A stretch of 64,000 bases of DNA from Palsa-744 sp963734815 (GCA_963734815.1 CAVTIH010000002.1:1302001-1366000); one strand, 5' to 3'. Positions 16,331-25,048 are shown, numbered from the stretch's first letter. A program made the numbers and translations. The notes: generated by a model not told the origin, from the letters alone.

Positions 16331-18208
16331 ATGCCCACCCTGCCCAACACCGCGATCGCCGACGCTCTCGAGGAACTCGGCGACCTGTATGAGCTGGACG
16401 GGGCGATCGTCCACCGCGTGCTCGCCTACCGCCGCGCGGCCGGGACAGTGCGCGAGGCCTCCACGTCGGTGGCGGCGCTTGCACGGGCAGGGCGCGCCAC
16501 GGAGCTGCCGGGCGTCGGGGAGACGCTACAGGAGAAGATCGTGGCGCTGCTCGACACCGGCGCGATCCCCGCGGCCGAGAGGCTGCGGGCCAAGTTCCCA
16601 CCAGGGCTGATCGCGATCACGCGGATCCCCGGCCTCGGTCCCAAGCGCGCGCGACTGCTGCACGAGCAGCTCGGCATCGACTCGCCGCAGGCGCTGCGCG
16701 AGGCGGCGCAGGCGCAACGGTTGCGCGGGGTGAAGGGGCTGGGGGCGAGGTTCGAGGAGAAAGTGCTCGCCTCACTCGATCAGCTGGCTGCCGAGGGGCT
16801 GCCGATCGACGGGATGCCGCCACGGCCGCGGCGGGCGCTCCTGCCGGCGGCGACCGAGCTCGGGGAGGCGCTCGCCGCCGGCCTACGCGAGCACGGTCCG
16901 CCCGACGCGCAGGTGCAACTCGCCGGCTCGGCACGGCGCGGAACGGACAGCGTCAAGGACATCGACCTCGTGGCAGTGACTGCCGAGCCCGAGCGGCTCG
17001 CCCAGGCGCTGGCATCGCTGGAGCAGATCGAGCGCGTCGGCTCCACTGGCCCCGCCGGCGCTCGCGGGCGCACACACTCCGGCCTGAGCGTCGACCTGCG
17101 AATCGCCGCCCCCGCGCAGCTCGGCAACCTGCTGCAGCATTTCACTGGCTCCGCCGCGCACAACGCCGCGTTGCGCGAGTTCGCGGTGCGCAAAGGACTG
17201 CACGTCTCCGAGTACGGCGTGCTGGACGACGCAACTGCAACCACGCGGACGTGTACGACCGAGGCCGAGGTGTACGAGCTGCTCGGCCTCCCCTGCATCC
17301 CGCCGGAGCTGCGCGAGAACCGCGGCGAGCTGGAGGCGGCGATGGCCACACACGACCCGGCGGGTGGCAGGCAGCCGGCCGGGCTGCCAGATCTGATCGA
17401 GCTGGGCGACATCCGCGGCGATCTGCACTGCCACACGGTCGCCTCGGATGGGAAGGCCACGATCGAGGAGATGGCAAGGGCCGCGCAAGCACTCGGGTAC
17501 GAGTACCTGGCGATCACCGACCACTCCGCCTCGCACGGCTTCGGCAACGACGTCTCCCCCGCGCAGCTGCGCGAACAGATCGAGCGGGTCGGAGAGGTGG
17601 CGCGAGGGCTCGACGGGTTCACGCTGCTGGCGGGCAGCGAGGTCAACGTCCTGCCCGACGGCGCGCTCGACTACGAGGACGAGCTGCTCGCGCGCCTCGA
17701 CTGGGTGGTGGCTAGCGTGCATACCGCCTTCGGGATGAGCGAACAGGCACTCACCGAGCGGATGATCGCCGCGATCGAACACCCGCTGGTGGACGCAATC
17801 GGTCACCCCACCGGCCGCCTGATCGAGCGTCGCGAACCTTACGCGCTCGACCTCGAGGCAGTCTTCGCCGCCGCGGCGCGCACGGGCACGATGCTGGAGA
17901 TCAACGCCAACCCCGACCGCCGCGATCTCTCCGAGACGAACGCGCGCGCCGCGGTGCGCGCGGGCGTATCCATCGTGATCGACTCCGACGCCCACCGCCC
18001 GGCGACACTGCAGAACATGCGCTGGGGCATCCTCACCGCGCGGCGCGGCTGGCTCGCAAAAGGGGATGTGGTCAACACGCGGCCGTGGTCGGAGCTCAAG
18101 GGGTTGCGTAAACGGGTGCGGACGGGTAAACGGGTGCGGACGGCTACTCCTCCAGCAGCCGCGGCAGCAGCTCCCGCGCGACGATCCGATCGACCACGGC
18201 GGCGGTGA
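16331..18208 (+). CDS. polX: PolX: family X DNA polymerase with PHP domain
   Basis: 625 residues. Two helix-hairpin-helix regions (LPGVGETLQEKI, IPGLGPKRAR) precede the nucleotidyltransferase palm (GSARRGTDSVKDIDLV, and VDLRI as third aspartate). A PHP phosphoesterase domain follows: DLHCHTVASDG, AITDHSASHG, GSEVNV, SVHTAF, IGHPTGR, ANPDRRDLSE and DSDAHRP. Bacterial PolX works in base-excision repair as a gap-filling polymerase with Mn-dependent 3'-5' exonuclease. The extreme C-terminus is odd: an in-frame 18-bp tandem duplication (KRVRTG/KRVRTA) leads into about 22 residues that run antisense through the end of the neighbouring glycosyltransferase (65-bp convergent overlap). The family fold ends before this. 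Confidence 0.93.
   Translation: MPTLPNTAIADALEELGDLYELDGAIVHRVLAYRRAAGTVREASTSVAALARAGRATELPGVGETLQEKIVALLDTGAIPAAERLRAKFPPGLIAITRIPGLGPKRARLLHEQLGIDSPQALREAAQAQRLRGVKGLGARFEEKVLASLDQLAAEGLPIDGMPPRPRRALLPAATELGEALAAGLREHGPPDAQVQLAGSARRGTDSVKDIDLVAVTAEPERLAQALASLEQIERVGSTGPAGARGRTHSGLSVDLRIAAPAQLGNLLQHFTGSAAHNAALREFAVRKGLHVSEYGVLDDATATTRTCTTEAEVYELLGLPCIPPELRENRGELEAAMATHDPAGGRQPAGLPDLIELGDIRGDLHCHTVASDGKATIEEMARAAQALGYEYLAITDHSASHGFGNDVSPAQLREQIERVGEVARGLDGFTLLAGSEVNVLPDGALDYEDELLARLDWVVASVHTAFGMSEQALTERMIAAIEHPLVDAIGHPTGRLIERREPYALDLEAVFAAAARTGTMLEINANPDRRDLSETNARAAVRAGVSIVIDSDAHRPATLQNMRWGILTARRGWLAKGDVVNTRPWSELKGLRKRVRTGKRVRTATPPAAAAAAPARRSDRPRRR
18108..18143. repeat. 18-bp perfect tandem duplication at the polX 3' end
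   Basis: GTAAACGGGTGCGGACGG occurs twice in direct succession (18108-18125, 18126-18143). It adds six in-frame residues to PolX and abuts the stop codon of the convergent glycosyltransferase at 18144. Confidence 0.9.
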
Positions 18209-19222
18209 AGGGCGCCACCAGCCCGGCGGCGCGCACGCGGTAGTCGTCGCCGGCGGACGCATCAAGCGCGCAACGCAGTGCAGCGCCGAGGTCTTCGCCG
18301 ACGAGGCGGGCGTCGAGCGCGCGAGCGATCGGCAGCGCGACGTAGCCACCGGGCGCCGGAGTGGTGACCAGGCGGCATCCCTCGGCTAGCGCCTCGAGCT
18401 GGGCGAGGCCATAGTCCTCGCGGCGGGGCGCACAGACGAACACGCGCGCGCGGCGCAGCAGTGCGCGGTAGTCGCCCTGGGTGAGCGTTCCCGCGACCTC
18501 GATGTCCTCGTCGGGCACCTCGATCCCGCTCTCGTGCAGGGCTTGGCGATCGACGCCGGCGACCACCAGCCGCTCGCCAGGCAGGCGCACACGCCGCCAC
18601 GCCGCCAGCACACGGTCGAAGCCCTTCTTGCGGGGGTTGGCGGCGTAGGTGATCGCCGCGATGTCGCGCTCGGCGGGAGCAGGCTCGTGTCCGTCCAGCG
18701 GCGAGATCGGCGAGGGCACCACCAGCGCGCGGCGCTCGAGGATCCCGCCCCCCCACCCACCGCGGCGGTGGCCTCCGCGAGCGCACCCGCGCTGGAGGGC
18801 AGCAGCAGCGGTGCCTGGCGCAGCCGGCGACGCTCGAGCGGGCGCTGCCACAGCCCGTGGCGGCCGGGGCGGTTGGCCGCGGCCGCGGCATCGAAGCGGA
18901 TCGCCCCCGGCAGCGGCCACAGCAGCGCGGCGGTTGTGGTGGAGTAGATCACCGAACGCGGCGGGTTCCCCCTCAGCTGCCCCAACGAGTCCACGGCGGC
19001 GCGGCGCGCCGCGCGCGCCCAGCGCAGGTCGGTGAGCATCAGCGTGCGAATCTCGCCGGGGTGCACAGCGGACGCCACGACGACATGCGCGCCGGCCCGC
19101 CGCAGCGAGCCCACCAGCTCCTCGTCGGCGACCCGCAGCCCCTCGGTCGACCCGAGCTGCACCAGCAGCACATCGACCGTGCCGCCGACAGGCAGATCGA
19201 ACGTGTCGCCAGCCTCCCCCAA
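18144..19222 (-). pseudogene. GT4/GT-B glycosyltransferase with a frameshift in a G7 run
   Basis: Two minus-strand reading frames together encode one GT-B enzyme. The first (from a likely TTG at 19222) reads VDVLLVQLGSTEGLR through SAGALAEATAAV. The second continues with ILERRALVVPSP, ITYAANPRKKGFDRVL and CAPRREDYGLAQLEALAEGC, the last being the GT4-style donor-binding E-x7-E region. The frames meet at a run of seven G on the minus strand (18748-18754 region), so the break is one base gained or lost in a homopolymer. It may be a sequencing error, a real mutation or phase variation. Upstream it abuts the membrane protein gene (8 bp), an apparent operon. Sugar and acceptor unknown. Confidence 0.7.
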
Positions 19223-19230
19223 CCCCGCGC

Positions 19231-19749
19231 TCAGACCAGGCCCTCGGGTCGCATCGCCTTGAAGCCGGGCGTGCGCTGTAGGGCGATCGGCTGTACCGGG
19301 GAGGTGTGCAAAATGTAGAAGCGCACCCCGTCGCGCTCCTCGATCGCGCTCACCGCTGAGTGCTGGTGGCGCCAGGCGAGCGCCCAGATGATCGCGAAGC
19401 CGGCGCCGATCCCGGGGATCTGGGGGGCAAGGAAGGCGAGGCCGCCGGCGAGCACCGTGACCGCCAGCAGCGGCCACAGCCGGTTGAGCAGGATCGCCGC
19501 GGGGCGGTGCTCGGGCAGCATGTTGGTGGAGCGGGCGCCGGTGAGCAGCCGCGCAATCGGCGGGTTGGCGTCGGCGCCCCTGCCGAGTGCGAGCCCGATC
19601 AGCGCGGCGATCGCCCACCAGGCGACCGACAGCAGCGCCGCCAGCGACCCCGAGGTGGTGAGGATCGAGAGCACGGTGATCAACGCGAGCACAGTTGCCA
19701 CGCCGGCGCTGAGCAGGACGGTCGTCTTGAGGAACTCAGCGAAGCGCAC
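19231..19749 (-). CDS. Small integral membrane protein of unknown function
   Basis: 172 residues, not recognised. Hydrophobic segments at about 10-32, 35-55, 90-108 and 110-126 suggest four transmembrane helices arranged as two pairs around a polar loop (GRGADANPPIARLLTGARSTNMLPEHRP). A soluble tail follows (ERDGVRFYILHTSPV). It lies 8 bp upstream of the frameshifted glycosyltransferase on the same strand, so the two may serve one membrane glycolipid pathway. That is inferred from position only. Confidence 0.65.
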   Translation of the reverse strand: MRFAEFLKTTVLLSAGVATVLALITVLSILTTSGSLAALLSVAWWAIAALIGLALGRGADANPPIARLLTGARSTNMLPEHRPAAILLNRLWPLLAVTVLAGGLAFLAPQIPGIGAGFAIIWALAWRHQHSAVSAIEERDGVRFYILHTSPVQPIALQRTPGFKAMRPEGLV

Positions 19750-19815
19750 AGAGATACGGCGAACGGGTCGGTGTCACAGGTGGCTCATTGGACAACGGGT
19801 TCACGTGAGGCGCCA

Positions 19816-20634
19816 CTACAGCAGAGCCTCCAGCAGGCGGCGCACACCGTCGGGACCATCGATCGTGAGGTCCGCCTCCTCCATCAGCTCCCGCGGCGCT
19901 TCCTCGGAGCGCACCGCGATGCACACCGCGCATCTGAGCTTCCCGGCCTGCACAAGCGAACGCAGCCCGCGGAAGGCGTCGAGATCGGTCGTGTCGTCGC
20001 CCACGTACAGCGCGGCGCGCAGCTCCGGGTGGGTGCTCGCGCCGCCGTCGAGCAGCGCCGTAACGCCAAGCCCCTTGTCGAGCGCGACGGGGGGACGCAC
20101 CTCGAGCACCTTGCGGCCCCAATGCACGGCAAAGCCCTCTTGCTCGGCGCGCGCGGCGATCCCCCGCACGGCCGTCTCGGCGGCGGCCTCGTCGGGGGCG
20201 CCACGCCAGTGGAAGGCGGCGATCGCGTCCTTGTCCTCAGCACGCACACGCAGCCGCTGATGCTCGCCGGTGAGGATCCGAGTGGCGAAGTCGCGCACGC
20301 GTCCGCTCCAAGCGGCGAGCTCGGGGTCGAGCTCCGGGCGGGTGGCGCCGGGGCGCAGCAGCTCGCCGCCGTGGTTGCCGACGTAGGCGATCGTCCCGAT
20401 CGCGACGATCTGGCGGGCGGTGGCAGCGCGGCGGCCGCTGACGCAGCCGACCAGGCGGTAGCGCTTGGCGATCTCGATCAGCAGCGCGCGGGTCGCCTCG
20501 GGGACATGGGCGTCGGCGGCGTGGCGCACGATCGGCGCGAGCGTGCCGTCGATGTCGAGCAGCACGGCGGAGCTGGAGGGATCGGAGCGCAGCGGCTCCA
20601 GTGCCTCCACCAAGCGAGGGGCGACGGGGGACAC
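19816..20634 (-). CDS. otsB: Trehalose-6-phosphate phosphatase
   Basis: 272 residues, HAD superfamily. LLDIDGTLAPI is the DxDGT nucleophile motif; VSGRRAATAR, YVGNHGGE, the E-x-K-x8-H (AEDKDAIAAFHW) substrate motif and YVGDDTTDLDAF (metal-binding DD) complete the OtsB set. It dephosphorylates trehalose 6-phosphate in the cytoplasm. No otsA is in the window. I chose the GTG at 20634, just before SPVAPRLVEALEPL; it is only 9 bp from the divergent permease start. Trehalose is a common osmolyte and glycolipid building block in actinobacteria. Confidence 0.9.
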   Translation of the reverse strand: MSPVAPRLVEALEPLRSDPSSSAVLLDIDGTLAPIVRHAADAHVPEATRALLIEIAKRYRLVGCVSGRRAATARQIVAIGTIAYVGNHGGELLRPGATRPELDPELAAWSGRVRDFATRILTGEHQRLRVRAEDKDAIAAFHWRGAPDEAAAETAVRGIAARAEQEGFAVHWGRKVLEVRPPVALDKGLGVTALLDGGASTHPELRAALYVGDDTTDLDAFRGLRSLVQAGKLRCAVCIAVRSEEAPRELMEEADLTIDGPDGVRRLLEALL

Positions 20635-20643
20635 ATCCTTAGT

Positions 20644-21027
20644 ATGCCCGGGATGGCGGCGCGTAGATCCACCGGCGACCTCCTCAAGCTGATGGCGATC
20701 GGCACCGCGGCGGGCCTGTTCAGCGGGATCTTCGGGGTGGGGGGCGGCACGGTGATCGTGCCGCTGCTGGTGCTGTGGCTGGGATACGGCGAGCGCGAGG
20801 CGACCGGTACGTCGCTGGCGGCGATCGTGTTCATCGCCGGCTTCGCGGCGGCGGTGCAGGCGGGCTACGGCAACGTGCGGGTGCTCGACGGCCTGCTCGT
20901 GGGGATCCCCGCGGTCGGCGGGGTGCTGGCGGGAACGTGGCTGCAACAGCGGCTGCGCAGCCGCACGATCGCGTTGCTGTTCGCGGCGGTGCTGTTCGCG
21001 AGCGCGGTAGAGCTGCTGATCCAGTGA
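20644..21027 (+). CDS. Half-size TSUP (TauE/SafE) permease subunit A
   Basis: 127 residues: a single four-helix half of the TauE/SafE fold. The repeat signature GLFSGIFGVGGGTVIVPLL opens it, then YGEREATGTSLAAIVFI. Usual TSUP permeases are about 250 residues with two such halves fused; here the second half is a separate gene starting within this stop codon (GTGA overlap at 21024-21027). The two products presumably assemble as a heterodimer in the membrane to export sulfite, sulfonates or similar anions. The substrate is unknown. ATG 20644 is used; ATG 20653 is an alternative. Confidence 0.8.
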   Translation: MPGMAARRSTGDLLKLMAIGTAAGLFSGIFGVGGGTVIVPLLVLWLGYGEREATGTSLAAIVFIAGFAAAVQAGYGNVRVLDGLLVGIPAVGGVLAGTWLQQRLRSRTIALLFAAVLFASAVELLIQ

Positions 21028-21410
21028 TCGGCGCGATCGTGATCGGTCTGGCGGCGGGGGTGATCGCCGGTCTGCTGGGAGTTGGCGGCGGCGTGCTGTT
21101 CGTGCCGGGCCTCGTGCTCTTCGTCGGCCTCACCCAGCATCAGGCGGAGGCGACCTCGCTGCTGGCGATCGTCCCTGTGGCGCTGGTGGGCGCGGTCGTG
21201 CAGGACCGCTACGGCAATGTGCGCCGCGGCGACGCACTGCTGGTGGGACTGCTCTCGGTGGCGGGCGTGGCGGGTGGGGTGGCGCTCGCCAACGCGCTCT
21301 CGGGGAAGACGCTGCAGGTGGGCTTCGCGCTGTTCATGCTGTTCGTCGCGGCGCAGCTCGTGCGCCGGAATGTGGGACGCAAGGGCGTGGAGGAGCAAAA
21401 AGGGGTCTAG
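21024..21410 (+). CDS. Half-size TSUP (TauE/SafE) permease subunit B
   Basis: 128 residues with a GTG start overlapping the subunit A stop by four bases. GVIAGLLGVGGGVLFVPGL near residue 12 is the same repeat signature as in subunit A, followed by TQHQAEATSLLAIVPVALVGA and three more hydrophobic stretches. It ends with a short basic tail (VRRNVGRKGVEEQKGV). Together A plus B make one full-length TSUP fold encoded as two polypeptides. The stop (TAG) overlaps the -10-like TAGACT in front of tatA. Confidence 0.8.
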   Translation: MIGAIVIGLAAGVIAGLLGVGGGVLFVPGLVLFVGLTQHQAEATSLLAIVPVALVGAVVQDRYGNVRRGDALLVGLLSVAGVAGGVALANALSGKTLQVGFALFMLFVAAQLVRRNVGRKGVEEQKGV

Positions 21411-21422
21411 ACTGGATTTGAC

Positions 21423-21704
21423 ATGGGACTCGACAACCCAATCCACATCGCGTTCCTGGTGGTGATCCTGCTGCTGGTGTTCGGCGCCAGGCGGCTCCCG
21501 GAAATCGGCCGCTCGCTGGGCAGCGGTATGCGCGAGTTCAAGGACTCGATCAGCGGCGAGACCAAACCGACGCTGAGTGCAACGGTGCCGCAGCCGCACA
21601 CCCAGCAGCCGCAACCACCAGTGGCGCAGCCGGCCGCGGCTCCGCCGCCCGCCGCAACCCCCGCCCCAGCGGAACCAGTGGACGAAAGCACCTTCGGCCG
21701 GTAG
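21423..21704 (+). CDS. tatA: Twin-arginine translocase subunit TatA/TatB
   Basis: 93 residues. One N-terminal transmembrane helix (about 7-22: IHIAFLVVILLLVFG) ends in the diagnostic FG, then the amphipathic helix ARRLPEIGRSLGSGMREFKDSI, then a Pro/Ala/Gln-rich tail. It forms the pore-lining part of the Tat export system for folded proteins. TatC is not in this window. The start lies 9 nt after TAGACT (21408-21413), so it may have its own, nearly leaderless, promoter overlapping the TSUP stop. Confidence 0.9.
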   Translation: MGLDNPIHIAFLVVILLLVFGARRLPEIGRSLGSGMREFKDSISGETKPTLSATVPQPHTQQPQPPVAQPAAAPPPAATPAPAEPVDESTFGR

Positions 21705-21725
21705 CCCGGCGCGCGGGACAGTGTC

Positions 21726-21744
21726 CGAGGGCGGTCAGCCCTCG
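21726..21744. terminator. Hairpin between tatA and the zinc-ribbon gene
   Basis: CGAGGGC-GGTCA-GCCCTCG, a perfect 7-bp stem between two convergent genes. It contains the minus-strand stop codon of the zinc-ribbon gene in its loop region. Probably a shared terminator. Confidence 0.5.
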
Positions 21745-22235
21745 CGCGCAGGCTCGCCCAGCACCGAAGGTCGCCCCTCGAGCAGCAGCGGCGAGCCGCA
21801 GCGCCAGCAGTAGGCCGCACCGCGGCTGTGCACGGCGCCGCAGGAGCGACAGGTGCCCCCCACGCCATCCTCCGCGGCGGACAGCAGACGCTCGACCTCG
21901 CCGAGCTGGGCGTCAGCTTGCTGGAGCTCGGCGGCGCGGCGGGCGAGCACATCGAGGCGGTAGTGGTCGCGAATCGCCATCTCGTACGCCAGCCCGCCGA
22001 GGTCCCAGGTGAGGGCGGCGACGCGCTCAGCCAGCCGCACGCGCTCGCGGCGCAGCTCGGCCGCGGAGCCCCCAGAGACCGCGGGGGACGGCGTTTCCAC
22101 GGGCGGCGCGGAGGGCGACGCAACACCAGAGGCGGGGGGAACGCCAAAGGCGGTAGCGGGCGCGACGCGCTTGTACTCGCCGCCCGCCCCGCCGTCGCCG
22201 GGGTGAGGCTGTCCGTTGGAGCCGGCGATCGCCAT
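21735..22235 (-). CDS. Zinc-ribbon protein with central helical region, unknown function
   Basis: 166 residues. A Gly/Pro/Ala-rich N-terminal 55 residues, a charged helical middle (AAELRRERVRLAERVAAL, RRAAELQQADAQLGEVERLL) and a C-terminal zinc ribbon (CRSCGAVHSRGAAYCWRCG, four cysteines). It is 6 bp downstream of the membrane zinc-ribbon gene on the same strand and may be part of the pst transcript. Zinc-ribbon ends of this kind usually mediate protein contacts. No specific role can be assigned. Confidence 0.7.
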   Translation of the reverse strand: MAIAGSNGQPHPGDGGAGGEYKRVAPATAFGVPPASGVASPSAPPVETPSPAVSGGSAAELRRERVRLAERVAALTWDLGGLAYEMAIRDHYRLDVLARRAAELQQADAQLGEVERLLSAAEDGVGGTCRSCGAVHSRGAAYCWRCGSPLLLEGRPSVLGEPAREG

Positions 22236-22241
22236 CGAGGC

Positions 22242-22964
22242 TCAGTGGGTTTCGATCGGCCCGTTGCCAAGCGCCGCCTTGACTTCTTTGGCGTGCTGCT
22301 TGCCGGTGGTGTGTTCGAGTTTCTGCAGCGTGGTGTCGGAGGTTTTGTGGGCGGCGGGCAGCGCCTTGGTGCTCTTGACTTCCTTGGCCGCTTGGGCTTC
22401 TTCGCTGCTGGTTTCCGACACCCCACCTTCGCTTTTGGAGGCGTTGTGCGACTGCGAGGAGCTGCTTGAGGAGTGGCTGGCGGAGGAGGAGTTGGAGCCG
22501 CTGGAGCCGGAGCCGGTGGATGTCCCCGCGCTGCCGGAGGGGGTCGCAGCAGCAGCGGCGGCGGCGAGCGGCGTGTTCAACTTCACTTCATAGACCTGCT
22601 TGCCGGTGGGTGCGCTCCCGGTGAGCCAGTGCCCGACGAGCAGCCCGATCAGCAGCGACGCGAGCAGCACCCCAAGCAGGCCGAACAGGCCGGAGTAGCG
22701 ACGCAGCGAGCCGAGCGTGCCGGGAGGATCGGGGGGCGACTGATAGCTGGCGGCGGCCGAGGGCGCACCGAGGATCGCCGTCGCGGCCGTCCCTGGCTCG
22801 GCCTGGAGTACGTCGAGGAAGGCGAGGCGCACGGGCGAGGCGGGACGCCCGCAGGCCAAGCAGTAGCGCTGGTCGGGGGCAAGCGGGGCACCGCACCCGG
22901 CGCAGGCCGCAGAGGGCACGGTGGCGGCGCCATCGGTGGATGTGGGCAGTGGAATCACGTCCAT
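22242..22964 (-). CDS. Membrane-anchored zinc-ribbon protein
   Basis: 240 residues. The N-terminal zinc ribbon (CAGCGAPLAPDQRYCLACG, near residues 21-39) is cytoplasmic; one transmembrane helix follows (about 93-115, SGLFGLLGVLLASLLIGLLVG); then an extracellular Ala/Ser/Thr-rich region with a long serine stretch and a charged C-terminus. This layout is common in actinobacterial proteins of unknown role that may sense or scaffold at the membrane. It lies 96 bp downstream of pstB on the same strand. ATG 22964 is used, with GGAG just upstream; an ATG at 23027 is less likely. Confidence 0.7.
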   Translation of the reverse strand: MDVIPLPTSTDGAATVPSAACAGCGAPLAPDQRYCLACGRPASPVRLAFLDVLQAEPGTAATAILGAPSAAASYQSPPDPPGTLGSLRRYSGLFGLLGVLLASLLIGLLVGHWLTGSAPTGKQVYEVKLNTPLAAAAAAATPSGSAGTSTGSGSSGSNSSSASHSSSSSSQSHNASKSEGGVSETSSEEAQAAKEVKSTKALPAAHKTSDTTLQKLEHTTGKQHAKEVKAALGNGPIETH

Positions 22965-23060
22965 GAGAGCTCCGTCACCGACGATCGAGCGAGTAAACCC
23001 CGACGCATTCCTCGCTGTCGCGCACAACCACGACCACCGACTGGCATGAGACCTCGACGC

Positions 23061-23993
23061 TCATCCGAAGGCTCCACGCACGTAGTCGCGGGTACGCGGG
23101 GCGCGAGGTTCCTCGAAGACCTGATCGGCGGTGCCGTACTCGACGAGATCGCCGAGGTACATGAAGGCGACCTTGTCGCCGACGCGGCGCGCCTGGGCGA
23201 GGTTGTGGGTGACGATCACCACGGCGAGATCGCGGCGCAGCTCGTGGATCAGCTCCTCGATCACCCCGGTCGAGATCGGGTCGAGCGCGGAGCAGGGCTC
23301 GTCCATCAGCAGCACCTCCGGCCGCGGCGCGATCGCGCGGGCGATGCACAGACGCTGCTGCTGGCCGCCGGAGAGACGCAGCGCGGGGCGGTGCAGGTCG
23401 TCGGCGACCTCGTCGTAGAGGCCGGCGCGGCGCAGCGCGTCGATCACCAGCGGCTCGAGCTCGGGCCGGCGGGGGCGGCGGCGGGACTGCTCGCGCAGCG
23501 CGAAGGCGACGTTGTCGAAGATCGACATCGGGAAGGGGTTGGGCTGCTGGAAGACCATCGCCACGCGGGCGCGCAGGGCGGTGTCTTCGAGGTCGTGGAT
23601 GTCCTCGCCGTCGAGCAGGATCCGCCCGCCGCGACGGGCGCCGGGAGTCAGCTCGGTGAGGCGGTTGAGGGTGCGCAGCAGGGTCGTCTTGCCACAGCCG
23701 GAAGGCCCGATCAGCGCCAGCACCTCGCCCTGGTGGATCGAGAGGGAGACCGAGCGCACGGCGTTGGCGCCACGCCGGCCCAGGCTGCCGGTGGCGCCAT
23801 AGGAGACGCTGACGTCCTCCAGCCGCAACCGCTCGGGGCCAGCGACGTTGGCGACCGGGCGCAGCGCCTCGCGCTGCTCGGGCGGGCGCACGGGCTCCGG
23901 AGTCCGGTCCAGCACGATCGTGCGCACGGGGGGCACCGGCTGCTGATCTGGGCGGTCAAACGCCTGCTCGAACTCGACCATCGTAGAACTCAT
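23061..23993 (-). CDS. pstB: Phosphate ABC transporter ATP-binding protein
   Basis: 310 residues. The N-terminal 60 residues are extra compared with the usual 250-280 and are proline-rich. Then come Walker A (GPSGCGKTT), the Q-loop, the signature LSGGQQQR, Walker B (VLLMDEPCSALDPIS) and the switch His (VTHNLAQARR). ALDPIST and VFQQPNPFPMS are typical of PstB. It drives phosphate import through PstC-PstA. ATG 23993 has a purine-rich Shine-Dalgarno (GTGAGGAA). It is the fourth gene of pstSCAB; no phoU follows in the window. Confidence 0.95.
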   Translation of the reverse strand: MSSTMVEFEQAFDRPDQQPVPPVRTIVLDRTPEPVRPPEQREALRPVANVAGPERLRLEDVSVSYGATGSLGRRGANAVRSVSLSIHQGEVLALIGPSGCGKTTLLRTLNRLTELTPGARRGGRILLDGEDIHDLEDTALRARVAMVFQQPNPFPMSIFDNVAFALREQSRRRPRRPELEPLVIDALRRAGLYDEVADDLHRPALRLSGGQQQRLCIARAIAPRPEVLLMDEPCSALDPISTGVIEELIHELRRDLAVVIVTHNLAQARRVGDKVAFMYLGDLVEYGTADQVFEEPRAPRTRDYVRGAFG

Positions 23994-24043
23994 CGGTTCC
24001 TCACCTTCCACACTATAAAGACTGAAATGGTGTTGCGGGGCAT

Positions 24044-25048
24044 TTAGACGATTCCCTCGACCGCCGCGACGAAACCGCTGGCGCGGGCCTGGGCGCGGCC
24101 GATCCGTTCGACCAGCAGGTTGAGCAACAGCACGAACAGCAGCAGCACGAACGCAGCGGCGTACGCCTTCTGCGGTGCACCCCCTTCGCCGGCGGGCGAG
24201 TTGTCGTAGACGTAGCTGGTGAGCGAGGAGCCGGTGCCTTTCAGCAGGCCAAGCACCGGCAGGCCGCCGTGGGCCTGCGGTTCGATCCGCAGCGTGTCGC
24301 CCAGCAGCACGACCACGATCGCGGTGTCGGCGACGATGCGGCTGACGCCGAGCGTGATGCCGGTGGCGATGTTGGTGCGCACGCTCGGCACCAGCACACG
24401 TCGAATCGTGGCGATCCGCGTCTTGCCGAGCGCGAACGCGGCCTCGCGTACGTGCGCCGGCACTCCCTGCAGGCCGTCGCGCACCGCCACGAAGATCGGC
24501 GGCAGCGCGATCAGCGAGATCATCGAGCCAGCGGCGAGGAACGACTTGCCGGTGACGCCACCCCCTTGTCCGACTTCGGAGACCCACGCGAACAGATGCA
24601 GCTGGAACAGCGCCAGGCCGACGAACGCGATCACGATGTCGGGCGTGCCGGCGACGATCTCGATCGCCGACTCCACCACGCGCGTCAGCCAGCGCGGCCG
24701 CCCATACTCGACCAGCCACAAAGCCGAGCAGATCGCCAGCGGCGCGGCGATCGCGATCCCGATCGCGGCCAGCAGCAGCGTGCCGAGCAGCGGGTCGAGG
24801 AAACCGCCGGTCTGGTTCTGGGCGAGCCCGGCGGCGGGGTGGCTGAAGATCAGCGCGGGGCTCAGGTACTGGAGGCCGCGAACGCCCATGTAGATGACCA
24901 CCGCCCCCACCACCAAGCACAGCGTGAGGCCGGCGGCCCAGGCGGCCACGAGCACGAGGAGGTCGCCCAGGCGCCAGGTGCGGAGCGAGGAGCCGCGTCC
25001 GCGCGAGCCCGTCGGCTGCGCGGAGGGTTGGGAGACGTACGCGCTCAT
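24044..25048 (-). CDS. pstA: Phosphate ABC transporter permease PstA
   Basis: 334 residues, six predicted transmembrane helices. The binding-protein-dependent transport loop appears as EAAFALGKTRIATIRRVLVPS, and GTPDIVIAFVGLALF matches the PstA subfamily. It pairs with PstC to form the channel. The start ATG overlaps the pstC stop by four bases (ATGA), a classic coupled pair. There is a hydrophilic N-terminal 25 residues, and the periplasmic segment after helix 5 (SYVYDNSPAGEGG) is typical of the family. Confidence 0.94.
   Translation of the reverse strand: MSAYVSQPSAQPTGSRGRGSSLRTWRLGDLLVLVAAWAAGLTLCLVVGAVVIYMGVRGLQYLSPALIFSHPAAGLAQNQTGGFLDPLLGTLLLAAIGIAIAAPLAICSALWLVEYGRPRWLTRVVESAIEIVAGTPDIVIAFVGLALFQLHLFAWVSEVGQGGGVTGKSFLAAGSMISLIALPPIFVAVRDGLQGVPAHVREAAFALGKTRIATIRRVLVPSVRTNIATGITLGVSRIVADTAIVVVLLGDTLRIEPQAHGGLPVLGLLKGTGSSLTSYVYDNSPAGEGGAPQKAYAAAFVLLLFVLLLNLLVERIGRAQARASGFVAAVEGIV

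Noticed and set aside
19360..20640. Plus-strand frame running into the TSUP gene from 19360
   Set aside because: Its first 430 codons are antisense to otsB and the membrane protein; only the part from 20644 has TSUP motifs.
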